Assembly (NCBI GenBank): GCA_900316265.1
Contig: ONCH01000002.1
Coordinates: 54,989 to 118,988, forward strand
Length of the DNA stretch: 64,000 bases
From: an uncultured Prevotellaceae bacterium
GTDB taxonomy: Bacteria > Bacteroidota > Bacteroidia > Bacteroidales > Bacteroidaceae
Direction: 5' to 3'
Below the pieces are notes generated by a model. The model was not told the DNA's origin. It worked only from the letters and a program-made list of their open reading frames with translations, and did no database searches. Below are positions 24,699-32,722 of this stretch, piece by piece. The position numbers and the translations under genes were made by a program. How positions within the stretch are numbered: position 1 is the first letter of the stretch; every line of letters begins with the position of its first letter.

Positions 24699-24720
24699 CA
24701 CCAAACTTAAAGTTACTACA

Positions 24721-26784
24721 ATGATTAATCGCGAACTCTTAGAACCTCAGTCGATTGTCGTTATCGGTGGTTCGAATAATGTACATAAACCCGGTGGCGC
24801 CATCGTGCGTAACCTTTTGCAGGGTGGTTATCAGGGAACCTTGCGCATCGTCAATCCCAAGGAGGACGAGGTGCAGGGCATCAAGGCTTTCCATGACGCT
24901 AGCGAATTGCCACCCACCGAACTGGCTATCCTCGTGATAGCTGCGAAGTTCTGTCCTCAGTATGTGGAATTACTGGCCAAGGAGAAACAGACACGTGCTT
25001 TCATCATCCTCTCGGCAGGTTTCAGTGAGGAAACCCACGAGGGTGCCGTGCTGGAACAGCAGATTCTCGATACTTGTGAACAATATGGTGCAGCATTGAT
25101 TGGTCCTAACTGCATCGGTCTGTTGACACGCTGGCACCATTCGGTATTCACTAAACCCATTCCCAACCTCAATCCACAGGGCGTCGACTTCGTTTCCGGC
25201 TCTGGTGCTACGGCGGTTTTCATTTTGGAGAGTGCTGTCGTCAAAGGCCTGCAGTTCAATAGCGTGTGGTCTATCGGTAACGGTAAACAGATTGGTATTG
25301 AGGATGTGTTACAGTACTTTGATGAGCATTTCAATCCTGAGACAGACTCGAAAATCAAACTGCTCTATGTCGAGAATATCTCCAATCCAGATAAGCTACT
25401 GTTCCATGCCAGCAACCTGATTCGTAAGGGCTGTCGCATAGCCGCTATCAAGGCTGGCTCGTCAGAGAGTGGCAGTCGTGCGGCGTCGTCGCATACGGGT
25501 GCTATTGCTTCGTCCGATTCTGCTGTTGAGGCATTGTTCCGTAAGGCAGGCATCGTACGTTGCTTCTCCCGTGAGGAACTGACAACGGTAGGTTGTATAT
25601 TCACCCTTCCCGAACTGAAGGGTAAGCACTTTGCCATCGTGACGCATGCCGGTGGTCCTGGCGTGATGTTGACGGATGCATTATCGAAGGGTGGACTGAT
25701 TGTTCCCCAAATAGAAGGTCCTGAGGCCGATGAACTGAAGAGTAAACTTCTCCCTGGTTCTGCGGTAGCCAATCCCATCGATATCCTCGCCACAGGAACA
25801 CCAGAGCATCTGGGTATCGCTATCGACTATTGTGAACAGCAGTTCAAGAATATCGATGCTATTGCTGTTATCTATGGTACCCCCGGACTGACGAAGCTTT
25901 ACGAGGCTTACGATGTGCTCCACCAGAAGATGCAACAGTGCAAGAAGCCAATCTTCCCCATTCTTCCGAGTCAGCACACCGCAGGTCCGGAGGTGGCGGA
26001 ATTCTTGAAAAAGGGACACGTGAACTTCTCCGATGAGGTCACGCTGGCGACGGCACTCTCGCAGATGATACGCACTCCCAAGCCGGCACCGCCAGAAATG
26101 CAACTCTATGGTATTGACATCGTCCGCCTCCATAATATCATCTCTGGCATCAAGGAGAATGGCTATGTGTCTCCACAGACCGTTCGTGACATCCTTTCTT
26201 GTGCGAGCATCCCTCTTGTACCAGAGATGGTCAGCACGTCGAAGGAAGAACTGACGGCCTTTGCCAACCAGGTAGGGTACCCCGTTGTTGCTAAGGTGGT
26301 AGGCCCTGTGCATAAGAGTGATGTGGGTGGCGTGTCGCTCAATATCCGTACGACTGAACACCTGGCACTGGAGTTCGACCGCATGATGCAGATTCCCGAT
26401 GCTACAGGTGTGATGGTCCAGAAAATGCTGAAAGGTGCCGAACTCTTTATCGGTGCCAAGTACGAGAAACGCTTCGGTCATGTGATGCTATGTGGACTGG
26501 GTGGCATCTTTGTAGAAGTACTGAAGGATGTGTCATCGGGTCTTGCTCCGCTGAGCTACAACGAGGCGTACTCAATGATTCACTCGCTCAGAGGTTATAA
26601 GATTCTGCAAGGTACGCGCGGCCAGCAGGGTATCAACGAGAATAAGTATGCGGAAATCATTGTTCGCCTGTCCACGCTCCTCCGCTTTGCTACGGAAATC
26701 AAGGAAATGGACATCAACCCGTTACTGGCCGACCACGACGACATCGTTGCCGTCGATGCTCGCATCCTCATTGAGAAAGAATAG
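24721..26784 (+). CDS. ADP-forming acetate/acyl-CoA synthetase, fused alpha-beta
   Basis: The ATG at 24721 (MINRELLEPQSIVVIGGSNN) lies just after the promoter and gives 687 residues. The order is a CoA-binding domain (about 1-135), a succinyl-CoA-ligase-like domain carrying the phospho-His motif SSHTGAIASSD near residue 258, and a C-terminal ATP-grasp domain (about 470-685; YPVVAKVVGPVHKSDVGGV, LGGIFVEVLKD). It interconverts acyl-CoA, ADP and phosphate with the free acid, CoA and ATP, conserving energy during fermentation of amino acids or sugars. Subunit order alpha then beta is the usual fusion. The start is divergent from the CDF gene across the paired palindromes. Confidence 0.9.
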   Translation: MINRELLEPQSIVVIGGSNNVHKPGGAIVRNLLQGGYQGTLRIVNPKEDEVQGIKAFHDASELPPTELAILVIAAKFCPQYVELLAKEKQTRAFIILSAGFSEETHEGAVLEQQILDTCEQYGAALIGPNCIGLLTRWHHSVFTKPIPNLNPQGVDFVSGSGATAVFILESAVVKGLQFNSVWSIGNGKQIGIEDVLQYFDEHFNPETDSKIKLLYVENISNPDKLLFHASNLIRKGCRIAAIKAGSSESGSRAASSHTGAIASSDSAVEALFRKAGIVRCFSREELTTVGCIFTLPELKGKHFAIVTHAGGPGVMLTDALSKGGLIVPQIEGPEADELKSKLLPGSAVANPIDILATGTPEHLGIAIDYCEQQFKNIDAIAVIYGTPGLTKLYEAYDVLHQKMQQCKKPIFPILPSQHTAGPEVAEFLKKGHVNFSDEVTLATALSQMIRTPKPAPPEMQLYGIDIVRLHNIISGIKENGYVSPQTVRDILSCASIPLVPEMVSTSKEELTAFANQVGYPVVAKVVGPVHKSDVGGVSLNIRTTEHLALEFDRMMQIPDATGVMVQKMLKGAELFIGAKYEKRFGHVMLCGLGGIFVEVLKDVSSGLAPLSYNEAYSMIHSLRGYKILQGTRGQQGINENKYAEIIVRLSTLLRFATEIKEMDINPLLADHDDIVAVDARILIEKE

Positions 26785-26787
26785 TGC

Positions 26788-26866
26788 TCACGCTGGTTTC
26801 GCCAGCGTGCCCCTTATAACACACCGACAAAATGACAGAAAAGACCGTCATTTTGTCGGACTTTTT
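26788..26866 (+). terminator. Tandem hairpins ending the acyl-CoA synthetase transcript
   Basis: A first hairpin CACGCTGG/CCAGCGTG is at about 26786-26807. A second, CCGACAAAATGAC with GTCATTTTGTCGG (about 26824-26859), is followed by a run of five T. The second is the stronger intrinsic terminator. Confidence 0.8.
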
Positions 26867-26870
26867 CCTT

Positions 26871-26887
26871 TTGGCACGTAGTTTGTT
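26871..26887 (+). promoter_or_regulatory. Sigma-54-like -24/-12 element before clpB
   Basis: TTGGCACGTAGTTTGTT fits the sigma-54 pattern TTGGCACrnnnnTTGCw with correct spacing; only the C of the -12 GC is replaced by T. No TAnnTTTG box was found in the same interval. A strong Shine-Dalgarno AGGAGG (26917-26922), rare in Bacteroidetes, lies 8 bases before the ATG. Confidence 0.4.
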
Positions 26888-26930
26888 CGCCTTGTTGCAA
26901 AATAACAAATAAAATCAGGAGGACAAAACG

Positions 26931-29438
26931 ATGACATTAGACAAGTTTACTATTAAGGCGCAGGAGGCGGTACAAGAAGCCGTCAATACTGCACAGCGCG
27001 GTGGGCAGCAGACCATCGAACCGATACACTTGTTGGCAGGCATCATGGAGAAAGCCAAGGATGTTGTCAACTACCTGCTGCAGAAATTGGGCGTCAATGC
27101 ACAGCAGATAGAGGTGCTGGTACAGTCGGAATTGCAGCACCTGCCGAAGGTGACGGGTGGTGAACCCTACCTGTCGAGTGCCACCAATCAGGTATTGTTG
27201 AAGGCTCAGGACTATGCCCAGAAGATGGGTGACGAATTTGTGAGCGTGGAACCATTGCTGCTGGCACTGCTTACCGACGGCCAGACGGCAGGTCGCATTC
27301 TCAAGGATGCAGGCATCACGGAGAAGGAGCTGCGTGCAGCCATCCAGGCTTTGCGCCAAGGCCAGAAGGTACAGTCGCAGTCGGCTGATGACAACTATCA
27401 GTCGCTGGAGAAGTATGCCAAGAACCTGGTGGATATGGCTCGTCAGGGTAAGCTCGACCCCGTGATTGGCCGTGATGACGAGATACGCCGGTTGTTACAG
27501 ATTCTGTCGCGGCGTACTAAGAACAACCCTATATTAATAGGTGAACCTGGTACGGGTAAGACGGCTATTGTCGAGGGCCTTGCCGGGCGTATTGTCCGTG
27601 GCGATGTGCCTGAGAACCTAAAGGACAAACAACTCTATTCCCTTGATATGGGTGCGCTGGTTGCTGGTGCCAAGTATAAGGGCGAGTTTGAGGAACGTCT
27701 GAAGAGTGTCATCAACGAGGTGACGAAGGCCGAAGGTCGTATTATCTTGTTTATCGACGAGATTCATACGCTGGTAGGTGCCGGCGGTGGTGAGGGTGCT
27801 ATGGATGCTGCCAACATTCTGAAGCCTGCACTGGCTCGTGGTGAGTTGCGTGCTATTGGTGCCACCACACTCAATGAGTACCAGAAATACTTTGAAAAGG
27901 ATAAGGCTCTTGAACGCCGTTTCCAAACGGTGATGGTGGATGAGCCTGACGAGCTCTCTGCGATCTCTATCCTGCGAGGCTTGAAGGAGCGTTACGAGAA
28001 CCACCATAAGGTACGTATCCAGGATGATGCCTGTATTGCAGCTGTCCAACTGTCAGAGCGATACATCTCTGAACGGTTCCTGCCAGACAAGGCCATCGAT
28101 CTGATGGATGAGGCTGCTGCCAAGCTGCGTATGGAGCGCGACAGCGTTCCTGAGGAACTGGATGAGATAACCCGCCGTCTGGCTCAGCTTGAAATCGAAC
28201 GCGAGGCCATTAAGCGCGAGGGTGATGAACCCAAGATTGCCCAGTTGGATAAGGAAATTGCTGACCTCAAGGATCAAGAGACTCAGTTCCGCGCCAAGTG
28301 GGAGGGTGAGCGCCAGCTGATTAACAAGATTCAGCAGGACAAGCAGGAGATGGAGAACCTGCGCCTGGAGGCTGATCGTGCCGAGCGAGAAGGTGACTAT
28401 GGTAAGGTGGCTGAGATACGCTACTCGAAAATAAAGACAATAGAGGATGACATCAAGTCGATACAGTCACAGTTAGCCTCTGCTCAGGATGGTAATGCGA
28501 TGGTTCGCGAGGAAGTCACCGCCGACGATATCGCCGAGGTGGTATCACGCTGGACGGGCATCCCCGTCAGTCGTATGCTGCAGAGCGAAAGGGAGAAGCT
28601 GTTGAATCTGGAAGAGGAGCTGCACCATCGTGTCATTGGACAGGATGAGGCTATCACGGCAGTCTCTGATGCTGTGCGCCGCAGCCGTGCTGGATTGCAA
28701 GACCCCAAGCGTCCTATCGCCTCGTTCATCTTCCTTGGTACTACGGGTGTTGGTAAGACGGAGCTTGCCAAGGCGCTGGCTGAATACCTCTTCAACGACG
28801 AAACGATGATGACGCGAATTGATATGTCGGAATATCAGGAGAAGTATTCCGTTTCACGATTGGTAGGTGCTCCTCCGGGCTATGTGGGCTATGATGAGGG
28901 TGGCCAGTTGACGGAGGCTGTACGTCGCAAACCGTATCAGGTTATCCTTTTCGATGAAATCGAGAAGGCTCACCCCGACGTCTTCAACATTCTGCTGCAG
29001 GTGTTGGACGACGGACGACTGACAGACAACAAGGGCCGTACTGCCAACTTCAAGAACACCATCATTATCATGACCAGCAATGCTACGCGTGAGGAGTTGC
29101 GCATGACGATGCGCCCGGAGTTCCTGAACCGTATTGACGAGATAATCACCTTCCAGCAACTGACGAAAGAACAGATAGCTGACGTGGTACGCCTGCAGAT
29201 GAAGAAGGTGACGGATATACTGGAGCCTCAGGGCATTCATCTTGAAACCACCGATGCTGCCATCAGCTATCTGGCTGAAGAAGGCTACGATCCAGACTTT
29301 GGTGCCCGTCCGGTGAAACGAGCCATACAGAACCTGGTACTCAACGATTTGTCGCGTAAGATTCTCGCTGACCAGGTAGACCGTTCAAAGCCCATCATCA
29401 TTGATGAGTTTGGTGACGGACTGGTATTCCGCAATTAA
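26931..29438 (+). CDS. clpB: ATP-dependent disaggregase ClpB
   Basis: ClpB works with DnaK to extract polypeptides from aggregates. Visible parts are the N-domain pair (about 1-145), AAA1 with Walker A GEPGTGKT near 205 and Walker B ILFIDEIH, the coiled-coil M domain (about 395-525), AAA2 with Walker A GTTGVGKT and Walker [14 protein letters not shown], and a C-terminal D2 small domain (GARPVKRAI). The length is 835 instead of about 860. The shortfall is in AAA2 between IIIMTSN and RPEFLNRID (nt about 29075-29115), where about 25 residues normally separate sensor 1 from the arginine-finger helix; only about ten remain. Both key motifs are kept and the frame is intact. Confidence 0.95.
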   Translation: MTLDKFTIKAQEAVQEAVNTAQRGGQQTIEPIHLLAGIMEKAKDVVNYLLQKLGVNAQQIEVLVQSELQHLPKVTGGEPYLSSATNQVLLKAQDYAQKMGDEFVSVEPLLLALLTDGQTAGRILKDAGITEKELRAAIQALRQGQKVQSQSADDNYQSLEKYAKNLVDMARQGKLDPVIGRDDEIRRLLQILSRRTKNNPILIGEPGTGKTAIVEGLAGRIVRGDVPENLKDKQLYSLDMGALVAGAKYKGEFEERLKSVINEVTKAEGRIILFIDEIHTLVGAGGGEGAMDAANILKPALARGELRAIGATTLNEYQKYFEKDKALERRFQTVMVDEPDELSAISILRGLKERYENHHKVRIQDDACIAAVQLSERYISERFLPDKAIDLMDEAAAKLRMERDSVPEELDEITRRLAQLEIEREAIKREGDEPKIAQLDKEIADLKDQETQFRAKWEGERQLINKIQQDKQEMENLRLEADRAEREGDYGKVAEIRYSKIKTIEDDIKSIQSQLASAQDGNAMVREEVTADDIAEVVSRWTGIPVSRMLQSEREKLLNLEEELHHRVIGQDEAITAVSDAVRRSRAGLQDPKRPIASFIFLGTTGVGKTELAKALAEYLFNDETMMTRIDMSEYQEKYSVSRLVGAPPGYVGYDEGGQLTEAVRRKPYQVILFDEIEKAHPDVFNILLQVLDDGRLTDNKGRTANFKNTIIIMTSNATREELRMTMRPEFLNRIDEIITFQQLTKEQIADVVRLQMKKVTDILEPQGIHLETTDAAISYLAEEGYDPDFGARPVKRAIQNLVLNDLSRKILADQVDRSKPIIIDEFGDGLVFRN

Positions 29439-29476
29439 AATAACATAAAATATTTGGTATTTTGCTCGGTTATTCG

Positions 29477-29515
29477 TACCTTTGCACCCGCTAAATTCAT
29501 TTCGGTGGGTGCAAA
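29477..29515 (+). promoter_or_regulatory. tRNA promoter with inverted copy of its -7 region
   Basis: TACCTTTG (29477-29484) is the -7 box. TTTGCACCC at 29481-29489 is repeated inverted as GGGTGCAAA at 29507-29515, followed by TATTTTT just before the tRNA. The hairpin might attenuate read-through from clpB or start transcripts poorly; its role is unknown. Confidence 0.6.
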
Positions 29516-29523
29516 GTATTTTT

Positions 29524-29617
29524 GGAGAGGTGCTCGAGTGGTTGAAGAGGCACGCCTGGAAAGCGTGTAACCGGCAAAACCGGTTCGCAGGTTCGAATCC
29601 TGTTCCTGTTCTCTCCG
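29524..29617 (+). tRNA. tRNA-Ser (anticodon GGA) with a 6-nt duplication
   Basis: The acceptor arm GGAGAGG pairs with TCTCTCC and discriminator G. The anticodon stem CACGC/GCGTG encloses loop CTGGAAA with anticodon GGA. The long variable arm ACCGG/CCGGT is typical of class II tRNA-Ser. The T-arm GCAGG-TTCGAAT-CCTGT is followed by a second copy of CCTGTT (29599-29610 reads CCTGTTCCTGTT) before the acceptor 3' strand. Length is 94 nt; without the duplication it would be 88, the usual size. The extra 6 nt would sit as a bulge at the T-arm/acceptor junction or enlarge the T-loop to 13 nt. CCA is not encoded. Confidence 0.85.
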
Positions 29618-29628
29618 CGAAACAAACT

Positions 29629-31320
29629 ATGAAAAGACTACTATTACTGGTAACCATTGCGTTACCCTTGCTACTCTCTTCCCAGACGTATAAGTCAGAG
29701 GTATGGTCGCCCGACAATGGGGACGGCACATACACAAACCCTGTTATCAATGCGGACTATTCAGACCCTGATGTCTGTGTAGGGCCATCGGGTGAGGATT
29801 ACTACCTGACGGCCTCGTCGTTCCAGTGTACGCCGGGCTTGCCCATCCTGCACTCGAAGGACCTGGTGAACTGGGAGATTGTGGGCTATGCCTTGAAGAA
29901 TCTCTATGAGGGCGTCGACAAACTCCTTGAGCACTTCAGCACCGTACAGCACGGTAATGGCGTGTGGGCACCCAGCATCCGCTATCACGCTGGCCAGTAC
30001 TACATCTATTGGGGCGACCCTGACCATGGTGTATATATGGTGAAGACGAAGGATGGCTACCCTGCCGGCGAGTGGGAACAGCCTGTTTGCATCATCAAGG
30101 GGCAGGGATATATCGACACCACGCCGCTATGGGACGACGATGGCCGTTGCTATCTGGTGAACGGATGGGCCAACAGTCGCTCGAAGTATGCCTCGGTACT
30201 GACCGTTCGTGAGATGTCGGCAGATGGCACAAAGCCCATCGGACAACCCGTTATCGTGTTTGACGGCAATGGTACGGAGAACCGTACCTGCGAGGGTCCT
30301 AAGTTCTATAAGCGTGACGGCTGGTACTGGATTATGTGTCCGGCAGGTGGCGTGCCTGGTGGTTTCCAGTTGGCCATGCGCTCGAAGTCGCCCTATGGTC
30401 CCTATGAGCACAAGATCGTGTTGCAGCAGGGCAAGACAAACATTAATGGTCCCCACCAAGGAGCGTGGGTACACACGAAATATGGCGAGGACTGGTTCCT
30501 GCACTTCCAGGACAAGGAAGCTTATGGTCGTGTGGTACATCTGAATCCTGTGGACTGGTCCACTGGCTGGCCTGTGATGGGAAAGAAGGGAGAGCCCGTG
30601 ACCACTTTCTCGAAACCGAAAGCTTCGAGTACAGTGGCGGTGAACCCACAGGAGAGCGACGAGTTTAATAGTACGACTATTGGCAAGCAATGGCAGTGGC
30701 AGGCCAACTACGACGAGAAGTTTGGTGTCCCCACCGCTTTTGGTACCATGCGTGTTTTCACGTACAAACAGTCAACAGCCAACCTTTGGCTCGTTCCCAA
30801 TATGCTGTTGCAGAAGACTCCTGCCGACGAGTTTATGGCTACGACGAAGGTACGCTTCACGTCGAAGGCTGACGGACAGATGGGCGGCATTATCATGATG
30901 GGACTCGACTATTCGGCACTCGTCGTGAAGCGTGTGGGCAAGGAATTTCAGCTTCTGCGCCTGACCTGTAAGCAGGCTGACAAGGGTGGAGCACAAGAGG
31001 AAGAACTCATTGCCACGCTGAAGCCCACTGCTGAGGACAAGATAGATTATAAGCCCGGCATTCATGAGGATATCTACCTGCTGTTGCGCGTCACCCTGCC
31101 CGATAAGGACAAGTTGACGAACAAGGGTGGCTACGAAGGTAAACCGCAGGTGACCTTTGCCTATAGCATGGACGGCAAGACGTTCCGTCAGGCAGGCAGT
31201 CCCTTCCAGATGCGTCAGGGCAAGTGGATTGGTGCCAAGTTCGGCTATGTCTGCGTTGAGGACAATGCCAAGGCCGACCGTGGCTGGTTGGATATTGACT
31301 GGATGCGCGTTACGAAGTAA
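29629..31320 (+). CDS. Secreted GH43-family glycosidase (beta-xylosidase/arabinosidase type)
   Basis: The ATG 11 nt after the tRNA starts a signal peptide (MKRLLLLVTIALPLLLSSQ). The mature enzyme (563 residues in total) has the GH43 propeller with the general base in NADYSDPDV (about residue 44), the pKa-modulating Asp probably in YIDTTPLWDDD, and the acid Glu in RTCEGPKFYK (about 222). A C-terminal beta-sandwich (about 340-563) resembles GH43_C2. Family members cleave xylo-oligosaccharides or arabinan side chains in the periplasm or outside the cell. No SusC/SusD pair is nearby, so it is not part of a classical utilisation locus here. Longer in-frame starts run into the tRNA and are rejected. 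Confidence 0.9.
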   Translation: MKRLLLLVTIALPLLLSSQTYKSEVWSPDNGDGTYTNPVINADYSDPDVCVGPSGEDYYLTASSFQCTPGLPILHSKDLVNWEIVGYALKNLYEGVDKLLEHFSTVQHGNGVWAPSIRYHAGQYYIYWGDPDHGVYMVKTKDGYPAGEWEQPVCIIKGQGYIDTTPLWDDDGRCYLVNGWANSRSKYASVLTVREMSADGTKPIGQPVIVFDGNGTENRTCEGPKFYKRDGWYWIMCPAGGVPGGFQLAMRSKSPYGPYEHKIVLQQGKTNINGPHQGAWVHTKYGEDWFLHFQDKEAYGRVVHLNPVDWSTGWPVMGKKGEPVTTFSKPKASSTVAVNPQESDEFNSTTIGKQWQWQANYDEKFGVPTAFGTMRVFTYKQSTANLWLVPNMLLQKTPADEFMATTKVRFTSKADGQMGGIIMMGLDYSALVVKRVGKEFQLLRLTCKQADKGGAQEEELIATLKPTAEDKIDYKPGIHEDIYLLLRVTLPDKDKLTNKGGYEGKPQVTFAYSMDGKTFRQAGSPFQMRQGKWIGAKFGYVCVEDNAKADRGWLDIDWMRVTK

Positions 31321-31608
31321 GGTTTGCCTTTTCGTTTTTCTCTGGCAGTTCAAAGATGAATCGGGAACCGTCGGTGTAGCTCTCATCGAGCCACAGCTTG
31401 CCACCCAGCAGTTTCACGATGGACTGACAGATAACAAGACCTAAGCCTTGCAACTTCTGGTTGTCACCGATTTCACGGAAGGTATTGAAGATATTCCCAT
31501 CGATTGTCTCGTCAGCACACAGATAACAACCATGATAACTACTGACATTGCCAGTAGAATGGCCATAATCCAAAGGCTCAGTCTGTTTGCAAATGAACGA
31601 ATTCGCAT
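31310..31608 (-). pseudogene. Remnant of a sensor histidine kinase (both ends kept, middle deleted)
   Basis: From the ATG at 31608 one frame gives a kinase-like N-terminus with one TM (MRIRSFANRLSLWIMAILLA). At about 31500 similarity shifts to another frame that gives the end of an HATPase domain: IFNTFREIGDNQKLQGLGLV, then GGKLWLDES and RFIFELPEK. The sensor, HisKA and most of the ATPase domain are missing and the two pieces are out of frame. A deletion plus frameshift in a former full-length kinase explains this. Its stop overlaps the GH43 end by 11 nt. Confidence 0.75.
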
Positions 31609-31733
31609 CCTCGTATATGTTATTAGGTTAGTTACGCACGTTTCTAAGTGCAAAGATAGCAATTTTTTCTGAGACTACCAAATTTTGGTGGGTGAAATGT
31701 TGAAAAAAGACACACAGAGAAGTGAAAACCTTA

Positions 31734-31880
31734 CAATCTTGCAATCTTGCATCCTTTCACAGGGTGTGTCCCTAAGAGGGATATATTATCTAATTATTAA
31801 TATATTATAATATATTAATAATTAGCACTAAAGTAGTACCAATGGAAGCACGTCATGCAAGAATGCAAGAATGCAAGAAT
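31734..31880. repeat. Octamer repeats in inverted orientation around a palindrome
   Basis: CAATCTTG units at 31734-31753 and AAGAATGC units at 31857-31880 (three and a part) are approximate inverted copies of each other (17 of 19 positions). They flank the 36-bp palindrome at 31790-31825. Confidence 0.65.
31790..31825. repeat. Perfect 36-bp AT-rich palindrome
   Basis: CTAATTATTAATATATTA is followed immediately by its exact reverse complement with no loop. Only the two terminal bases are not A or T. It could extrude a cruciform; as RNA it would be a perfect hairpin. Confidence 0.9.
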
Positions 31881-31894
31881 GCGAGAAATGGAGT

Positions 31895-31921
31895 GCGCCC
31901 TAATCGGGGGCGTGCTTTTTT
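31895..31921 (+). terminator. Hairpin with T-run
   Basis: CGCCC (31896-31900) pairs with GGGCG (31908-31912), followed after TGC by six T (31916-31921). It seals the region upstream of the next promoter. Confidence 0.6.
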
Positions 31922-31967
31922 GCGTGCCTTTTTTGCGGAATAATTTGGAAATCACCTCTGTTTTTTG

Positions 31968-31975
31968 TACCTTTG
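31968..31975 (+). promoter_or_regulatory. -7 box pointing into a gene-free repeat region
   Basis: TTTTTTGTACCTTTGCA carries a textbook TACCTTTG. The only plus-strand content downstream is the repeat array at 32015-32092, after which transcription would run antisense into greA. Confidence 0.65.
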
Positions 31976-31981
31976 CATTGT

Positions 31982-32121
31982 CAAAATCAAGGTGGTCTCA
32001 CGGCGCACGAGACAGCCTGATAGCGATGCGTACTAGCCTGATACGGCGCCATATCAGCCTAGTACGGAGGCCTTACCAGCCTAATAACAGAGGGGGAGAA
32101 GCTAAGAGTGTCGGGCACCCT
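31982..32121 (+). ncRNA. Candidate non-coding RNA carrying a 21-bp repeat array
   Basis: Transcription from the -7 box would begin near 31982 and include the array. GCTAAG/CTTAGC (about 32100-32135) with an inner GTG/CAC could fold at the 3' side, overlapping the greA stop. No credible reading frame lies here: the frame 31855-32133 starts in the octamer repeats and has only repeat-encoded residues. Boundaries are inferred. Confidence 0.35.
32015..32092. repeat. 21-bp tandem array, copy 2
   Basis: GCCTGAT/GCCTAGT/GCCTAAT units begin at 32015, 32036, 32057 and 32079 (periods 21, 21, 22). The unit is roughly GCCTgATACGGnnnnnnTAnCA. As in copy 1, the final unit turns into CTAATAA and is followed by a homopolymer (GGGGG here, CCCCC there). 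Confidence 0.8.
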
Positions 32122-32592
32122 TTATGCGCTTAGCGTGACGCTCTCGATGCGGAGCTTGACCATACCAGCAGGGACACGGACAACGACGGTATCGCCAGCT
32201 TTCTTGTTGAGCAGGGCTTGGGCGATGGGTGACTTAATGGAAATCTTGCCCTCGCGGAGGTTGGCTTCATGGGGACTGACAATGGTATAGGTCATGCGAC
32301 TGCCAGTGTTCTCGTTGGTCATCTCAACCTTGCTGAGCAGACCTACGCTGTCGGTGGAGAGATGGGAGGTGTCGAGCACGCGGGCATTCTCCAGAACGCG
32401 CTGCATGAAACGGATGCGACTGAGCAGGCGACCTTGCTCGCGCTTGGCGGCATGGTACTCGAAATTCTCGCTGAGGTCACCCTTGTCGCGGGCCTCGGCA
32501 ATGGCATCCCTGACCTGTGGCAGTTCAACACTTTCTAACTGACGTAGTTCGGCAACGAGCTTGTCGTAGCCCTCCTGTGACATATATTCCAT
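32122..32592 (-). CDS. greA: Transcript cleavage factor GreA
   Basis: GreA enters the RNA polymerase secondary channel and triggers cleavage of backtracked RNA. The start at ATG 32592 (MEYMSQEGYDKLVAEL) gives 156 residues, the usual length; the frame upstream begins with TTG and is rejected. The N-terminal coiled coil carries the acidic tip (VRDAIAEARDKGDLSENFEY), and the C-terminal FKBP-like domain carries SPIAQALLNKKAGD. A minus-strand -7 box TACCTTTG lies at 32619-32626. Confidence 0.95.
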   Translation of the reverse strand: MEYMSQEGYDKLVAELRQLESVELPQVRDAIAEARDKGDLSENFEYHAAKREQGRLLSRIRFMQRVLENARVLDTSHLSTDSVGLLSKVEMTNENTGSRMTYTIVSPHEANLREGKISIKSPIAQALLNKKAGDTVVVRVPAGMVKLRIESVTLSA

Positions 32593-32618
32593 AAAGTTAC
32601 TTTCTTGCAAATTTTCTG

Positions 32619-32626
32619 CAAAGGTA
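32619..32626 (-). promoter_or_regulatory. -7 box of greA
   Basis: CAAAGGTA reads TACCTTTG on the minus strand, 26 bases before the ATG at 32592. Confidence 0.65.
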
Positions 32627-32633
32627 CTAAAAA

Positions 32634-32661
32634 GATTAAAGATTAAAGATTAATGATTAAA
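32634..32661. repeat. Heptamer tract (GATTAAA)n
   Basis: Four 7-base units GATTAAA/GATTAAA/GATTAAT/GATTAAA between the divergent greA and exbB promoters (exbB -7 box TACCTTTG at 32689-32696). Confidence 0.9.
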
Positions 32662-32722
32662 AATTTCTCTAAACTCTAATATTTTTTGTACCTTTGCCGG
32701 ACAAATAAACGAAAATTGTGAT

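Noticed and set aside
24607-24720. Longer N-terminus of the acyl-CoA synthetase
   Set aside because: It would translate across the second palindrome and the -7 box; the ATG at 24721 matches the conserved start.
26823-26860. ACAAAATGAC/GTCATTTTGT before clpB as another nitrogen-type operator
   Set aside because: The half-sites lack the two-base spacer of the operator (ACAAAnnGTCA) and form a terminator stem with a T-run.
29482-29628. GH43 frame extended upstream
   Set aside because: The extension runs through the tRNA-Ser gene and its promoter; the signal peptide starts at 29629.
10366-32092. 21-bp arrays as CRISPR
   Set aside because: Units are degenerate and only 21 bp without distinct repeat and spacer, and no cas genes are present.
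31855-32133. Reading frame across the second array (92 codons)
   Set aside because: Starts inside octamer repeats, crosses a terminator and a promoter, and its end consists of repeat-encoded residues.
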